Part shown: positions 25,556-35,131 of the stretch, in pieces
Layout of the letters: every line of letters begins with the position of its first letter
How positions within the stretch are numbered: the stretch's first letter is position 1
Made by a program: the position numbers and the translations under genes
Notes under the pieces: generated by a model
Told to the model about the DNA's origin: nothing
The model's database searches: none
Seen by the model: only the letters and a program-made list of their open reading frames with translations
Assembly (NCBI RefSeq): GCF_003259255.1
Contig: NZ_QGOL01000007.1
Coordinates: forward strand, 1-64,000
DNA: 64,000 bases
Origin: Algoriphagus litoralis
GTDB taxonomy: Bacteria > Bacteroidota > Bacteroidia > Cytophagales > Cyclobacteriaceae
Reading direction: 5' to 3'

Positions 25556-26800
25556 ATGAATAAGTTTCCGATTTTCTACCCAATGAATTTTCCCAAATGG
25601 AAGGAAAAGCTGAGCTATTGGGCAGAAGAAAAATTTCAATTTATAGCTTTGACTCAGGGTAATGATCATGACTATCCCCAAGGTCCCTTTGACAACTTAT
25701 TTTTTGCAGGAAATACAGAACTATCAGAAGACGAACTTTGGCAATCTCAACTATTCAAGGTTGGGATTTTTGGCTACGATTTCAAAAATCAGATTGAACA
25801 ATTGACCAGTCAAAACCTGGAGTATTTTCCACTTCCTGAGCTTTGTTTTTTTGAGCCGGAAATGGCCCTTCAGTTGACTCCGGATGGCTTTTATACATCA
25901 ACTGAGTTTTCCGAAGCTCATTTGTATGAAATCGCGAATCAAGCAATACCTGAACAGGCCTTATTTCTCTGTCAAGTGAACCCAGAAATAACCCGGGAAG
26001 AATATTTGGACCGGGTTCACAGGATTCAAAATGAAATATTGGAAGGAAACACCTATGAAATAAATTTCTGTCAGTCATTTTCTGGATCATTTGATTCCTG
26101 GAATCCAGTAGCCGCATTTTTCAGATTAAATGAGCTATCCAAGATGCCTTTTGCAGCCTTATTTAAAGCGAAGAATCAGTGGTTGATTTCTGCTTCTCCA
26201 GAGCGTTTCTTGAAAAAAATCGGTTCCAAGCTCATCGCTCAGCCTATCAAAGGGACAAGCCGAAGAGGGATTCAAGCGGAGGAAGACTCTAAAAATCGGG
26301 ATAAACTCATCTCCAGCGAAAAAGAGCGCGCAGAAAATCTCATGATCACTGACCTGATGCGGAATGATCTCGCCCGGGTATCACAAACGGGTTCGGTAAA
26401 AGTAGAGGAGCTTTTCGGGATTTATCCTTTTCCCAGAGTTTGGCAGATGATCAGTACTGTGAGTTCAGCAGTCAGGCCAGGAGTTTCCCTAAAAGAAATA
26501 ATTCACGCGACTTTCCCAATGGGATCCATGACCGGAGCGCCGAAGATCAGCACCATGAAAATTATCGAGCGGGAAGAATGTTTTAAACGGGGTTGGTTTT
26601 CGGGTGCTTTTGGTTGGATCGATACTAGTGGAAACTTTGATTTTTCGGTAGTGATTCGCTCGATCATTGCTGATTTGGAAGCGAAAAAGCTCTATTTTGG
26701 AGTGGGTAGTGCCATCACCATCGACGCCTCAGCAGAGCTGGAGTATGAGGAATGTACCCTTAAAGCCCAAGCCCTATTTGAGTTGCTCCGTGGAACCTAA
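25556..26800 (+). CDS. pabB: Aminodeoxychorismate synthase component I (PabB-type)
   Basis: 414 residues of the chorismate-binding family. The signature QPIKGTSRRG carries the lysine (PIKGT) that marks aminodeoxychorismate synthases; anthranilate synthases have PIAGT. Further conserved segments are MITDLMRNDLARV, FPMGSMTGAPK and FSGAFGWID. It makes 4-amino-4-deoxychorismate for folate synthesis and needs a glutaminase partner (PabA), which is not in this window. The end overlaps dinB. Confidence 0.92.
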   Translation: MNKFPIFYPMNFPKWKEKLSYWAEEKFQFIALTQGNDHDYPQGPFDNLFFAGNTELSEDELWQSQLFKVGIFGYDFKNQIEQLTSQNLEYFPLPELCFFEPEMALQLTPDGFYTSTEFSEAHLYEIANQAIPEQALFLCQVNPEITREEYLDRVHRIQNEILEGNTYEINFCQSFSGSFDSWNPVAAFFRLNELSKMPFAALFKAKNQWLISASPERFLKKIGSKLIAQPIKGTSRRGIQAEEDSKNRDKLISSEKERAENLMITDLMRNDLARVSQTGSVKVEELFGIYPFPRVWQMISTVSSAVRPGVSLKEIIHATFPMGSMTGAPKISTMKIIEREECFKRGWFSGAFGWIDTSGNFDFSVVIRSIIADLEAKKLYFGVGSAITIDASAELEYEECTLKAQALFELLRGT

Positions 26801-27893
26801 TCAAGAGAACCTCCCTCCCATTCGTAAGATCATCCATGTGGATATGGATGCTTATTATGCATCGGTGGAGCAATTGGACCATCCGGAGTGGAGAGGTAAG
26901 CCCTTGGTCGTAGGAGGAAATGAAGCACGGGGTGTGATCGCAGCTGCAAGTTATGAAGCCCGAAAATTTGGAATCTTCTCCGCAATGTCTTCAGCCTTGG
27001 CTGCCAAGAAATGCCCCCACCTAATTTTTGCACGTCCACGATTTGACCGATACAAGGAAATCTCCCTGCAGATTCGGGAGATTTTTCATGAATACACGGA
27101 CCTGGTCGAGCCGCTTTCGCTGGATGAAGCCTTTCTGGATGTAACCGAAAACAAAGCAGGACTCAAGTCCGCAATTCTGATTGCAAAACATATCCGGTCA
27201 AAGATCAAGGATAAAACCGGACTCAATGCCTCTGCAGGGGTCAGTTACAATAAATTTCTTGCAAAAATCGCTTCTGACTTAAACAAACCAAATGGTCAAG
27301 CGGTGATTTTGCCCGAAGAAGCCGAAGCTTTCCTGGAAAAATTGCCTATCGGAAAATTCTTCGGTATCGGTAAAGTCACCGCAGAGAAAATGCAAAGCCT
27401 GGGCATTCACAACGGCAAAGATCTGAAGGACTATTCCCTTCAGTTTTTGACCAAGAAATTTGGTAAATCTGGGCTTCACTATTTTAATATCGTGAGAGGT
27501 ATCCATCTTTCTGAAGTTCAGCCGCATCGGGTCAGAAAGTCACTGAGTGCTGAAAATACTTTTGAAAAAGACCTAATTACGCTTCAGGAATTAGAACAAA
27601 ATCTCAGACCCGTCTTCGATGAAGTCATTCGCAGGATCGAGCGAAACGGAATCAAAGGACGAACGATCACGCTCAAAATCAAGCATTCAGATTTTACCCT
27701 CCAAACTCGCAGCCGGACGCTTGAACAATATCCTAATGAAGAAACTTTTTGGAAAATCGCACTGGAATTACTGCATCAGGAGGAGATTATGCAGCCCGTT
27801 CGGCTCTTGGGTTTAGGAATTTCAAATTTAAATATCACCGAAGAGCAAATTCATTTTGGGGAGCAATTGAGGATTCCTTTTGACCAAGGATAA
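26790..27893 (+). CDS. dinB: DNA polymerase IV
   Basis: 367 residues from GTG 26790, overlapping the end of pabB by 11 bp. This start is chosen because Y-family proteins begin about ten residues before the RKIIHVDMDAYYASVEQ motif. Other catalytic and family segments are PLSLDEAFLDVT (metal-binding acidic pair), SAGVSYNKFLAKIASDLNKP and the little-finger domain with RKSLSAENTF. It is an error-prone translesion polymerase lacking proofreading. No beta-clamp-binding QL motif is obvious before the C-terminal IPFDQG. Confidence 0.95.
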   Translation: MEPNQENLPPIRKIIHVDMDAYYASVEQLDHPEWRGKPLVVGGNEARGVIAAASYEARKFGIFSAMSSALAAKKCPHLIFARPRFDRYKEISLQIREIFHEYTDLVEPLSLDEAFLDVTENKAGLKSAILIAKHIRSKIKDKTGLNASAGVSYNKFLAKIASDLNKPNGQAVILPEEAEAFLEKLPIGKFFGIGKVTAEKMQSLGIHNGKDLKDYSLQFLTKKFGKSGLHYFNIVRGIHLSEVQPHRVRKSLSAENTFEKDLITLQELEQNLRPVFDEVIRRIERNGIKGRTITLKIKHSDFTLQTRSRTLEQYPNEETFWKIALELLHQEEIMQPVRLLGLGISNLNITEEQIHFGEQLRIPFDQG

Positions 27894-27894
27894 A

Positions 27895-29709
27895 TCACTT
27901 TCTCAAAATCAGTTTTAGCATTTTAATTTCACTTCTCGAATACAATTTAACGAAGTAGATTCCATTGCTTAACCCATTTAACTCAAAATAAATATTATCT
28001 CCAACTTTCTGAAATTCATAGATTTGATTTAATACAACTCCCCTACTGTCAATAATATCAATCTGAACAAGTCCGGGATCAATATTTTTGGGATATACAA
28101 TTTGAACCTTTCCAGAACTTGGATTTGGATATAGCAGAACTTCCATCGATTCTTTATTCGGCGAACTCAAAAGAATGTCAATATTTACAATCGCTGTGGC
28201 TACAGTTCTATTTCCACTGGAATCAGTAAGAATCAAATCAACCCAATTGTCACCTTGATTTCTTATGTCAAAAGTTTCTTTAGATAAACTCATGCTGACA
28301 ATTCCACAATTATCAAAGGAACCATCGTCTATATCCTGTGGACTGATTGTAATATCCCCTTCCTCACCTAACGCAAGGGCAATGTTTTTCACTTTTGCTA
28401 TTGGTGCAATTCTATCCTTTACTGTTACGGCTACAAGTGTGCTATCCGAATTCCCATTGATGTCAACTGCTTTGAAAATTACATGATTCACACCCAAATC
28501 ATTGCAGTCAAAATTGGTTTTTGCCAAGAACAATTCCCTTAATTCCACATTATCAAAAGTGCCATTATCCACTTGGCTTACTGTGAGTTGAGCATTGCCT
28601 TCTGAATCCAATTCTACCTCAACGTTTTTCACTCTTAGGGTTGGTGGCAAGTCGTCCTTCCTGACTCGAATAAATTGATTTCTTGAATATGTATTTGAGC
28701 TAATTGCATTCGTACTTGTCAGACTAACGGTATACAAACCTTCCTCAGAAAAGGAAATAACAGGATTTTGTTCTTCACTTGACGCAGGTGATCCTCCTTC
28801 GAAAGACCATTCCCAAGTTTCTGGGCTTTGGGTAGTCAAATCAAAAAAAGTCACTTTCTGATTTTCGTAAATCTCAAATTTATCAGCTCCGAAAAAAGCA
28901 ATTGGGCTTTCGAATGGCTCTACTTCGGTTAAATTATCAATCGTGAGAATCACTTCATTTTTACAGACTTCACAAAGAGGGCTTCCAAGAAATCTCATCA
29001 GGCAATTTTGGTGAGGCCTATACCACTTAGGCGACTCCTCATGTGGGAAAATGCCAACTGAAGCAATGTTTAGGAATGATTTCCATCGAACAGTCCCAGG
29101 GTTATTGTTTTGAGTCATATTAGCCTTTTCATCAGCATACTGATCACCTGCCCAATATTCATCGGCCAAGCCTGAAAAAGTATGGCCAATTTCATGAACC
29201 ATAAGTTGTAGTGCCTCGGGATGTGTTGAAAATGTCGCAAACTCACCCCCTGCTCCTCCATATCTACTATCATTTACCATTATTACCACTAAATCAAAAA
29301 ATGGGGTATTTGAATTAAGTACAGAATAAACTTTTGAAAGCTGGGTTGGATATAATAAGCGCTCAATGTCTGCAGTGTAAAAAGAACTTCCAAAATAATT
29401 ATCAACAGGTTCGCTAGGCCGATCTGAGGCTCCTGATTTATTAGAAATGACCTTTACAGCATAGACATTAATTTTGTCTTTATGAGATCTCCAAGGCTCG
29501 AGTTCCAGCATGCCCTCCACATTCCTATTAACATCTTCTAAAAATTTATCTTGTTGGTCGGCAGTGTATCCATCTCCCAAAATGACCAAATTGACAACTA
29601 GGTCAGGAGATGCTTTGTATTTGACCACCTCCAAGGGAAATACCTGAGAATAGCCCTTGATTGAAACAAAAAATAGTACCAATCCAAAATTCAGAATATG
29701 TTTAATCAT
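27895..29709 (-). CDS. T9SS-exported M64-family metallopeptidase with PKD-like domain
   Basis: 604 residues. A signal peptide (MIKHILNFGLVLFFVSIKGYS) is followed by an IgA-peptidase M64-type catalytic domain with the zinc motif VHEIGHTFSGLADEY (HEIGH at 172-176). A PKD-like domain (about 290-350, DLTTQSPETWEWSFEGGSPAS) and two HYR/Ig-like repeats follow. The C-terminus is a T9SS type A sorting domain (YPNPSSGKVQIVYPK to the end). It is a secreted, cell-surface or extracellular protease. Its first codon overlaps the upstream lipoprotein stop (ATGA), so the two are translationally coupled. Only 1 bp separates its stop from dinB's. Confidence 0.9.
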   Translation of the reverse strand: MIKHILNFGLVLFFVSIKGYSQVFPLEVVKYKASPDLVVNLVILGDGYTADQQDKFLEDVNRNVEGMLELEPWRSHKDKINVYAVKVISNKSGASDRPSEPVDNYFGSSFYTADIERLLYPTQLSKVYSVLNSNTPFFDLVVIMVNDSRYGGAGGEFATFSTHPEALQLMVHEIGHTFSGLADEYWAGDQYADEKANMTQNNNPGTVRWKSFLNIASVGIFPHEESPKWYRPHQNCLMRFLGSPLCEVCKNEVILTIDNLTEVEPFESPIAFFGADKFEIYENQKVTFFDLTTQSPETWEWSFEGGSPASSEEQNPVISFSEEGLYTVSLTSTNAISSNTYSRNQFIRVRKDDLPPTLRVKNVEVELDSEGNAQLTVSQVDNGTFDNVELRELFLAKTNFDCNDLGVNHVIFKAVDINGNSDSTLVAVTVKDRIAPIAKVKNIALALGEEGDITISPQDIDDGSFDNCGIVSMSLSKETFDIRNQGDNWVDLILTDSSGNRTVATAIVNIDILLSSPNKESMEVLLYPNPSSGKVQIVYPKNIDPGLVQIDIIDSRGVVLNQIYEFQKVGDNIYFELNGLSNGIYFVKLYSRSEIKMLKLILRK

Positions 29710-30212
29710 TGAATATTCGGTTTAGTAAAACCTAATCTTCTCAAAGTCTTCCAATTCCCACCCTCTAATCTATCAAGTTGCATTTGTTCAATACATTCGA
29801 CCCACTGAATTCGGACAAAAAACTCAGATTCTTCCATTTCAATTGTTTTAGATACAAGTATTCCAGAAGTATCATTTTCAGAATATTCGACCTGTTTCAA
29901 AAGTGGATTTGGAATGATTTTTTCAAAGCAAACTTGACCTAAGAGGTTTAAAAATGAAATTTTTAAATCGCCTTCTTTTGCCTGAAAAAAAGCATCCTCC
30001 CTTTCTTTCAATTTACCATAATTGGAAAAAGCACCAATTTGATTAACCGAATCAAGCTTATTAATACTAAAAGAAATTGTCAAAATCTCAGGGGTTTTCG
30101 GTTGAGAAAGCTCCTCAATGGCCTTTCCGCTCATTTCCCCCAAATCTTGTTTACTTTTACATGATTGAGCCAAAAGAAGAATTACACATAAAAAACACAT
30201 TATTGCTTTCAT
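29706..30212 (-). CDS. Hypothetical lipoprotein coupled to the M64 peptidase
   Basis: 168 residues with a lipoprotein signal (MKAIMCFLCVILLLAQSCKS, Cys18). The rest is a probable single beta-rich domain without a recognised family. The 4-bp overlap with the peptidase gene suggests a functional link such as an inhibitor, chaperone or surface partner; this is inference from context. Confidence 0.75.
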   Translation of the reverse strand: MKAIMCFLCVILLLAQSCKSKQDLGEMSGKAIEELSQPKTPEILTISFSINKLDSVNQIGAFSNYGKLKEREDAFFQAKEGDLKISFLNLLGQVCFEKIIPNPLLKQVEYSENDTSGILVSKTIEMEESEFFVRIQWVECIEQMQLDRLEGGNWKTLRRLGFTKPNIQ

Positions 30213-30552
30213 AATGAAAAGTAAAAAACCAATCTAATATAGAAAATAGTTTTAAAAAATTAGATCACAAATGAAGTCTACCTAACACCCAATTTCGAAG
30301 AAATTTCCCATAACAACAGGTAAATATGAATAACCAGATAGGTAATAAAGATACGGATGAGGATGTTCGATTTTGGGAGCTGGTGGAGGTTTGGTTTGAT
30401 AATAAATAAAAACTTTATTTTTAGTAGAAAGATTCCTGATGGTTTCCTGCCATTTTGTCTGCATTTTAGTAATTTCGCAACCTGATTCAATCTTTTAGGG
30501 TTTGAATTTCTTCAAAGACCGATTCTAGACCAATTGACAAAAACTCCAGTTC
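30213..30552. other. Divergent intergenic region, miaB / lipoprotein
   Basis: 340 bp of AT-rich sequence between divergent genes. Two overlapping minus-strand frames (60-70 codons) contain no recognisable motif and I do not call them. No full TTG-N19-TAnnTTTG promoter is visible. Confidence 0.4.
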
Positions 30553-32028
30553 ATGGATCTGATTAAAGATATTGACATTATTTCTGCTGAGGAGGCACAA
30601 GCCTGCGACTTCAAAACCACAGCAGACGAAAACACCGGCAAAACCAAAAAACTCTACATCGAAAGCTATGGCTGCCAGATGAACTTTTCGGACTCTGAGA
30701 TCGTGGCTTCGATCATGAAGGAGAATGGTTTTGACACGACTTCAGATTTTGAGCAGGCAGATGTGATTTTTCTGAACACCTGTTCGATTCGCGAAAAAGC
30801 TGAATTGACCGTTCGGAAACGACTGAGTCAGTTTCAAAAGGCAAAAAAGAACAAGCCCGAACTGACCATTGGCGTATTGGGCTGCATGGCCGAGCGACTG
30901 AAGGAAAATCTGCTTACCGAAGAGAAAATCGTGGATGTAGTCGTAGGTCCAGATGCATACCGGGATTTACCAAACTTGATTTCGGCAGCTGAGGAGGGAG
31001 AAAAAGGCGTGAATACTTTCCTTTCCCGTGAAGAAACTTATGCCGACATCGCACCAGTACGTCTAAATTCGAATGGCGTCACTGCATTCATTTCCATCAT
31101 GCGAGGCTGTGACAACATGTGCTCATTTTGCGTAGTTCCCTTTACCCGAGGGAGAGAGCGTAGCCGAGATCCACATTCTATAGTAGCTGAAGCCCAGGAT
31201 CTTTTTGACAAAGGCTATAAAGAAGTCACCCTACTTGGTCAAAACGTGGACAGCTACAAGTGGTCACCAGAAGAGAACAACAAGGCCCGACTGAACAAAA
31301 AAGAAGATACAGTCACTGAAGTGGTCAATTTTGCAAATCTGCTGGAAATGGTCGCGAAAGTGAGTCCTTACCTGAGGGTCAGGTTCTCCACCTCCCACCC
31401 CAAGGATATCACGGATGAAGTGCTGCATACGATCAAGAAGTACGACAACATCTGCAATTACATCCACCTGCCCGTGCAAAGTGGAAATAGCCGAGTCCTT
31501 GATCTAATGAACCGAACCTACGATCGGGAGTGGTACCTCAATCGGGTTGCTGCCATTCGGGAAATCCTCGGTGAAGAATGTGGCATTTCCTCGGACATGA
31601 TTACAGGATTCTGCACGGAGACGGAAGAAGAACATCAGGACACCTTATCCTTGATGGACATTGTGAAATACGATTTCTCCTACATGTTTTACTATTCTGA
31701 GCGTCCTGGAACACTGGCAGCGAAGAAATATGCAGATGATATTCCTTTGGAAACCAAAAAAAGAAGGCTCGCTGAAATCATATCCAAGCAAGCGGAGCTT
31801 TCCTTTGAGCGAAACAAACTGGATCTCCACCAGGAGCAACTGATCCTCATCGAGGGAACTGCCAAAAAATCTGACCTGCAACTGAAAGGCAGAAACTCTG
31901 CCAACAAAGTGGTCATCATTCCAGCCGACAAAGCTAAAAAAGGCGATTACGTCCGTGTGAGAATCACCGAAGTATCCCAGGCAACCCTTTTTGGGGAGGT
32001 GTTGGAAGTAAATCCTGTCTTGGCATGA
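30553..32028 (+). CDS. miaB: tRNA-2-methylthio-N6-dimethylallyladenosine synthase
   Basis: 491 residues; a radical-SAM methylthiotransferase acting on A37 of tRNAs. The N-terminal UPF0004 domain supplies Cys41, Cys77 and Cys111 for one Fe-S cluster. The radical-SAM motif CDNMCSFC (186-193) supplies the second. A TRAM domain closes the protein. The N-terminus has about 30 extra residues before the [14 protein letters not shown] start of the usual domain. It heads a run of five co-directional genes and overlaps the next by 4 bp. Confidence 0.96.
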   Translation: MDLIKDIDIISAEEAQACDFKTTADENTGKTKKLYIESYGCQMNFSDSEIVASIMKENGFDTTSDFEQADVIFLNTCSIREKAELTVRKRLSQFQKAKKNKPELTIGVLGCMAERLKENLLTEEKIVDVVVGPDAYRDLPNLISAAEEGEKGVNTFLSREETYADIAPVRLNSNGVTAFISIMRGCDNMCSFCVVPFTRGRERSRDPHSIVAEAQDLFDKGYKEVTLLGQNVDSYKWSPEENNKARLNKKEDTVTEVVNFANLLEMVAKVSPYLRVRFSTSHPKDITDEVLHTIKKYDNICNYIHLPVQSGNSRVLDLMNRTYDREWYLNRVAAIREILGEECGISSDMITGFCTETEEEHQDTLSLMDIVKYDFSYMFYYSERPGTLAAKKYADDIPLETKKRRLAEIISKQAELSFERNKLDLHQEQLILIEGTAKKSDLQLKGRNSANKVVIIPADKAKKGDYVRVRITEVSQATLFGEVLEVNPVLA

Positions 32029-33311
32029 TCACTCCTCAGGAAATTCAAAGTGTCAAGCAGCGTTTTGGTATCATAGGCAATAGTCCGCTGCTAAATCACG
32101 CCATCCAAGTAGCGATGCAGGCAGCTCCTACTGATATGACAGTATTGATCACTGGAGAAAGCGGCAGCGGAAAGGAAAGTTTTTCAAAAATTATCCATTC
32201 ACTCTCCCTAAGAAAACACGGGAAATTCATAGCTATCAACTGCGGGGCGATACCTGAAGGAACAATAGATTCAGAGCTATTTGGACATGAAAAAGGTTCT
32301 TTTACCGGAGCACACGAAGCCAGAAAGGGTTATTTTGAGGTCACAGATGGAGGCTCGATCTTTTTGGACGAAATCGGAGAAATGCCACTCGGAACCCAAG
32401 CGAGGCTACTCCGTGTCTTGGAAAACGGAGAATTTATCAAAGTCGGCTCATCCAAAGTCCTCAAAACTAATGTTCGGGTCATCACTGCAACCAATGTCAA
32501 TCTGTTAAAAGCGGTTGAAAAAGGAAGATTCCGGGAAGATCTTTATTATCGGTTAAATACAGTTCCGATATACGTTCCGCCCTTGCGGGAGAGAGGGGAA
32601 GATGTAGTGCTTCTGTTCCGGAAATTCACCGGGGATTTTTCAGAAAAATATCATGTCAGACCGATTTCCCTGAATCCGGAAGCTCAGGCTTTATTGATTC
32701 GCTATGCCTTTCCGGGCAATATCCGGCAACTCAAGAATATTGCAGAGCAAATTTCCCTGCTGGAGGAGAATCGGGAAGTCAATGCTCAAACCCTCTCCAA
32801 GTACCTTCCGGCAGATACATCTCGTCTACCTATGGCACTAGGACATTCGGGTGGAGTCGAAAGCAGCGATTTCTCAGAGCGTGATATCCTGTACAAAGTC
32901 CTTTTCGACATGAAAAAAGACATGAATGAGCTGAAAAAGCTGGTTTTGGAATCCTATCAAAACGGAGGAATAAATTCCAACATCATGCAAAAGCATCAAG
33001 GACTTTTTGAGGATTTGGATGCAGGTTTTTCACCGAATGAATCCATGGAGAGTGGCTCCTCTTACAAAGTTCCGCTCGTACTTGAGTCTCAGAAAAACAC
33101 CTCACTAAATAATGAAAATTATGAGGAGGACGTTATCGAAGACATCATTCATGAGGAAGACGACAATTCGCTTTCATTGGAGAAAAAAGAAAAAGAAATG
33201 ATCCTCAGAGCTCTTCGAAAACACAACAACAAGCGCAAATATGCGGCAAGCGACCTAGGGATTTCGGAGCGAACACTTTACCGTAAAATCAAGCAATATG
33301 AAATTGAGTAA
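32025..33311 (+). CDS. Sigma-54-dependent transcriptional activator without N-terminal sensor domain
   Basis: 428 residues. The AAA+ domain starts almost at residue 1: Walker A GESGSGKE (44-51), sigma-54 contact loop GSFTGA (91-96, with Ser in place of the common Ala) and [13 protein letters not shown] (Walker B). The C-terminus is a Fis-type helix-turn-helix ([20 protein letters not shown]). No receiver, GAF or PAS domain precedes the ATPase, so control must come from another protein or expression level. A low-complexity acidic linker (about 330-385) precedes the HTH. A likely target in the window is the groES promoter candidate at 37015. Confidence 0.92.
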   Translation: MITPQEIQSVKQRFGIIGNSPLLNHAIQVAMQAAPTDMTVLITGESGSGKESFSKIIHSLSLRKHGKFIAINCGAIPEGTIDSELFGHEKGSFTGAHEARKGYFEVTDGGSIFLDEIGEMPLGTQARLLRVLENGEFIKVGSSKVLKTNVRVITATNVNLLKAVEKGRFREDLYYRLNTVPIYVPPLRERGEDVVLLFRKFTGDFSEKYHVRPISLNPEAQALLIRYAFPGNIRQLKNIAEQISLLEENREVNAQTLSKYLPADTSRLPMALGHSGGVESSDFSERDILYKVLFDMKKDMNELKKLVLESYQNGGINSNIMQKHQGLFEDLDAGFSPNESMESGSSYKVPLVLESQKNTSLNNENYEEDVIEDIIHEEDDNSLSLEKKEKEMILRALRKHNNKRKYAASDLGISERTLYRKIKQYEIE

Positions 33312-33834
33312 CTGGAGATTCGTTTTATATATTTTACCAATTCTTGCTTTTTCGGGCTGTAAAATTAGCTATGGATTTAACCCTGGAAGAATTAATTACG
33401 ACCTAATCCAGACTTTCTCGGTAGAGAATTTCTTCAATGATTCCGGAGGAGGGCCTGCCAATATGGAGCAGTTATTTACCGAATCTCTGAAAGAATTTTA
33501 CCAAAGAAACACCAAACTAGAGCTAGTTCGCTCAAATGGTGACATTCAGTTCTCTGGAGCGATCAATAGATACACTGTTACCCCTCAGGCAGCAGTTTCC
33601 AGCGGGGACCCAAACTTACCCGATCGGGCCGGACAGATGCGCTTGACAATTTCCATAGAAGTAGATTATATAAACTTGAAACTAGAGGAGGAAAGTAAAA
33701 AACAGACTTTTTCATTTTTCAAGGATTATGACCCACGGAATGTGACCTTGCTTGATATAGAAAACCAACTTGTTGAAGAGATTTTCGAGGTAATTTTACA
33801 GGACATCTTCAATGCGACGGTTGCCAACTGGTAA
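33298..33834 (+). CDS. lptE: LptE-family LPS-assembly lipoprotein
   Basis: 178 residues. The lipoprotein signal ends in ILAFSGC (Cys21). The mature domain with KISYGFNPGRINYDLIQTFS and TLLDIENQLVEEIFEVILQD fits the Bacteroidota LptE-like family, which helps LptD insert LPS into the outer membrane. It overlaps the sigma-54 activator gene by 14 bp, implying coupled translation. Confidence 0.85.
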   Translation: MKLSNWRFVLYILPILAFSGCKISYGFNPGRINYDLIQTFSVENFFNDSGGGPANMEQLFTESLKEFYQRNTKLELVRSNGDIQFSGAINRYTVTPQAAVSSGDPNLPDRAGQMRLTISIEVDYINLKLEEESKKQTFSFFKDYDPRNVTLLDIENQLVEEIFEVILQDIFNATVANW

Positions 33835-33864
33835 TTTTACTATCTTCCATTCAAAATCAAGAAA

Positions 33865-34611
33865 GTGAACGCAACTCAATTCCTAGACCTTATCCAAAAA
33901 GCGGATCATCTGGAGAAATCAGAAATTCTCCAGCTGAAGAAAGTGCAGGAAAATTTCCCCTACTTTCAGATTCCTTTTGTTTTGGCTGCACGGTATGAGT
34001 TTCTGAAAAGCAAAGGGGTTAAAAGCCAGCTTTTGGCTCAGGCTGCGATTACCAGCCCAGATCGTATTTGGCTTAAAAACCTTATCGAAAAGCCAAGTTC
34101 CCAGGACTCCATGTCCTCATCAAAAAGCGAGGATTTTCTCCCTGAGGAGCCGACTTCTGAATTGGATTCTGCCGAGCGAACGACTTCACTGAAAAACCTT
34201 GGCCTCCAGCTCAAAGGAAAACAACCCGAAGAAGAACCCAGACAAAGCACTAAGCCGGCACAAAAGAGAAGAAAACCGCCAAAAGACGATTTGATCGAGA
34301 CCATCAAGCGAAAGGAAAAACGTCAAATCGTCGATTCCAAAAAGCAGGAACAGATCGATATGATCAAGGCTTTCAGCAAGAAGGAATTCAAACTGGCTAC
34401 AATCAAAGAAATAGAAGCCAATCAAAACACTGAAAATCTTTCGGACTCCAGTACCAAACTCAACGATAACCTGCTATCTGAATCCTTTGCTAAGATTCTT
34501 GCCCAGCAAGGCAAAAAATCTATGGCGATGGAAATATATGAGAAGCTTGGTTTGAAGTTTCCCGAGAAAAGGGCTTACTTTGCGGACTTAATTGAAAAAC
34601 TGAAAGAATAA
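33865..34611 (+). CDS. Hypothetical cytoplasmic protein with C-terminal helical repeat
   Basis: 248 residues starting at GTG 33865; no ATG is near. The N-terminal 80 residues are helical (ATQFLDLIQKADHLEKSEIL). The middle is long, charged and probably disordered (PEEEPRQSTKPAQKRRK). The C-terminal 45 residues form a TPR-like helical pair (SFAKILAQQGKKSMAMEIYE). This arrangement is common in Bacteroidota between lptE and secG, but the function is unknown. It ends 10 bp before secG. Confidence 0.75.
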   Translation: MNATQFLDLIQKADHLEKSEILQLKKVQENFPYFQIPFVLAARYEFLKSKGVKSQLLAQAAITSPDRIWLKNLIEKPSSQDSMSSSKSEDFLPEEPTSELDSAERTTSLKNLGLQLKGKQPEEEPRQSTKPAQKRRKPPKDDLIETIKRKEKRQIVDSKKQEQIDMIKAFSKKEFKLATIKEIEANQNTENLSDSSTKLNDNLLSESFAKILAQQGKKSMAMEIYEKLGLKFPEKRAYFADLIEKLKE

Positions 34612-34621
34612 TACGATAAAA

Positions 34622-34981
34622 ATGGCATTCACTGTATTAATTACAATTATCCTAATCCTTGCCGTCCTCCTGATCCTGGTAATTCTGGGACAAAATTCAA
34701 AAGGCGGTGCAGGAGCGGCTTTCGGAGGTAGTGCTTCTCAAATCATGGGAGTGACTAAAACTGGAGATATCTTAGAAAAAGCGACTTGGGTCCTTGCGGT
34801 TTCCATCCTAGTCTTGGCTTTGGCTTCATCTGCCTTCTATACCAGCAGCCAGCCTAATCAATTTTCCTCTCCAAATATCGAAAGCGCTAAGCAACAAGTA
34901 GTTGCGCCAGCATTCGGAGAGACTGAAAATGTCCTTCCTGCCACTGAAACTCCTGCAGCTGAAGATACTACTGGAAATTAA
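34622..34981 (+). CDS. secG: Preprotein translocase subunit SecG
   Basis: 119 residues. Two membrane helices flank the conserved loop LGQNSKGGAGAAFGGS and MGVTKTGDILEKATW. The C-terminal tail of about 45 residues is Pro/Ala/Glu-rich, as usual in Bacteroidota. It is the accessory subunit of SecYEG and the last gene of the miaB run, followed by a terminator. Confidence 0.93.
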   Translation: MAFTVLITIILILAVLLILVILGQNSKGGAGAAFGGSASQIMGVTKTGDILEKATWVLAVSILVLALASSAFYTSSQPNQFSSPNIESAKQQVVAPAFGETENVLPATETPAAEDTTGN

Positions 34982-35008
34982 TCCCGAAATTCTTTTTACC
35001 ATTCAAGG

Positions 35009-35037
35009 AAGTCTGGCCCAAGGGTCAGACTTTTTTT
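35009..35037 (+). terminator. Terminator of the miaB-secG run
   Basis: An 11-bp stem (AAGTCTGGCCC / GGGTCAGACTT, one G-T pair, AA loop) followed by seven T's. Confidence 0.88.
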
Positions 35038-35131
35038 ATTACCTTAAACTTTAAATTTTCACTTTCCAATTTGTAAGAAATTGGATTTTTGGATGTTATT
35101 AATAAAATCACAACTCTTGATCATTTAGATT

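Noticed and set aside
30278-30490. Overlapping 60-70 codon minus-strand frames upstream of miaB
   Set aside because: Hydrophobic stretch but AT-rich composition explains it; no start signal or homology hint.
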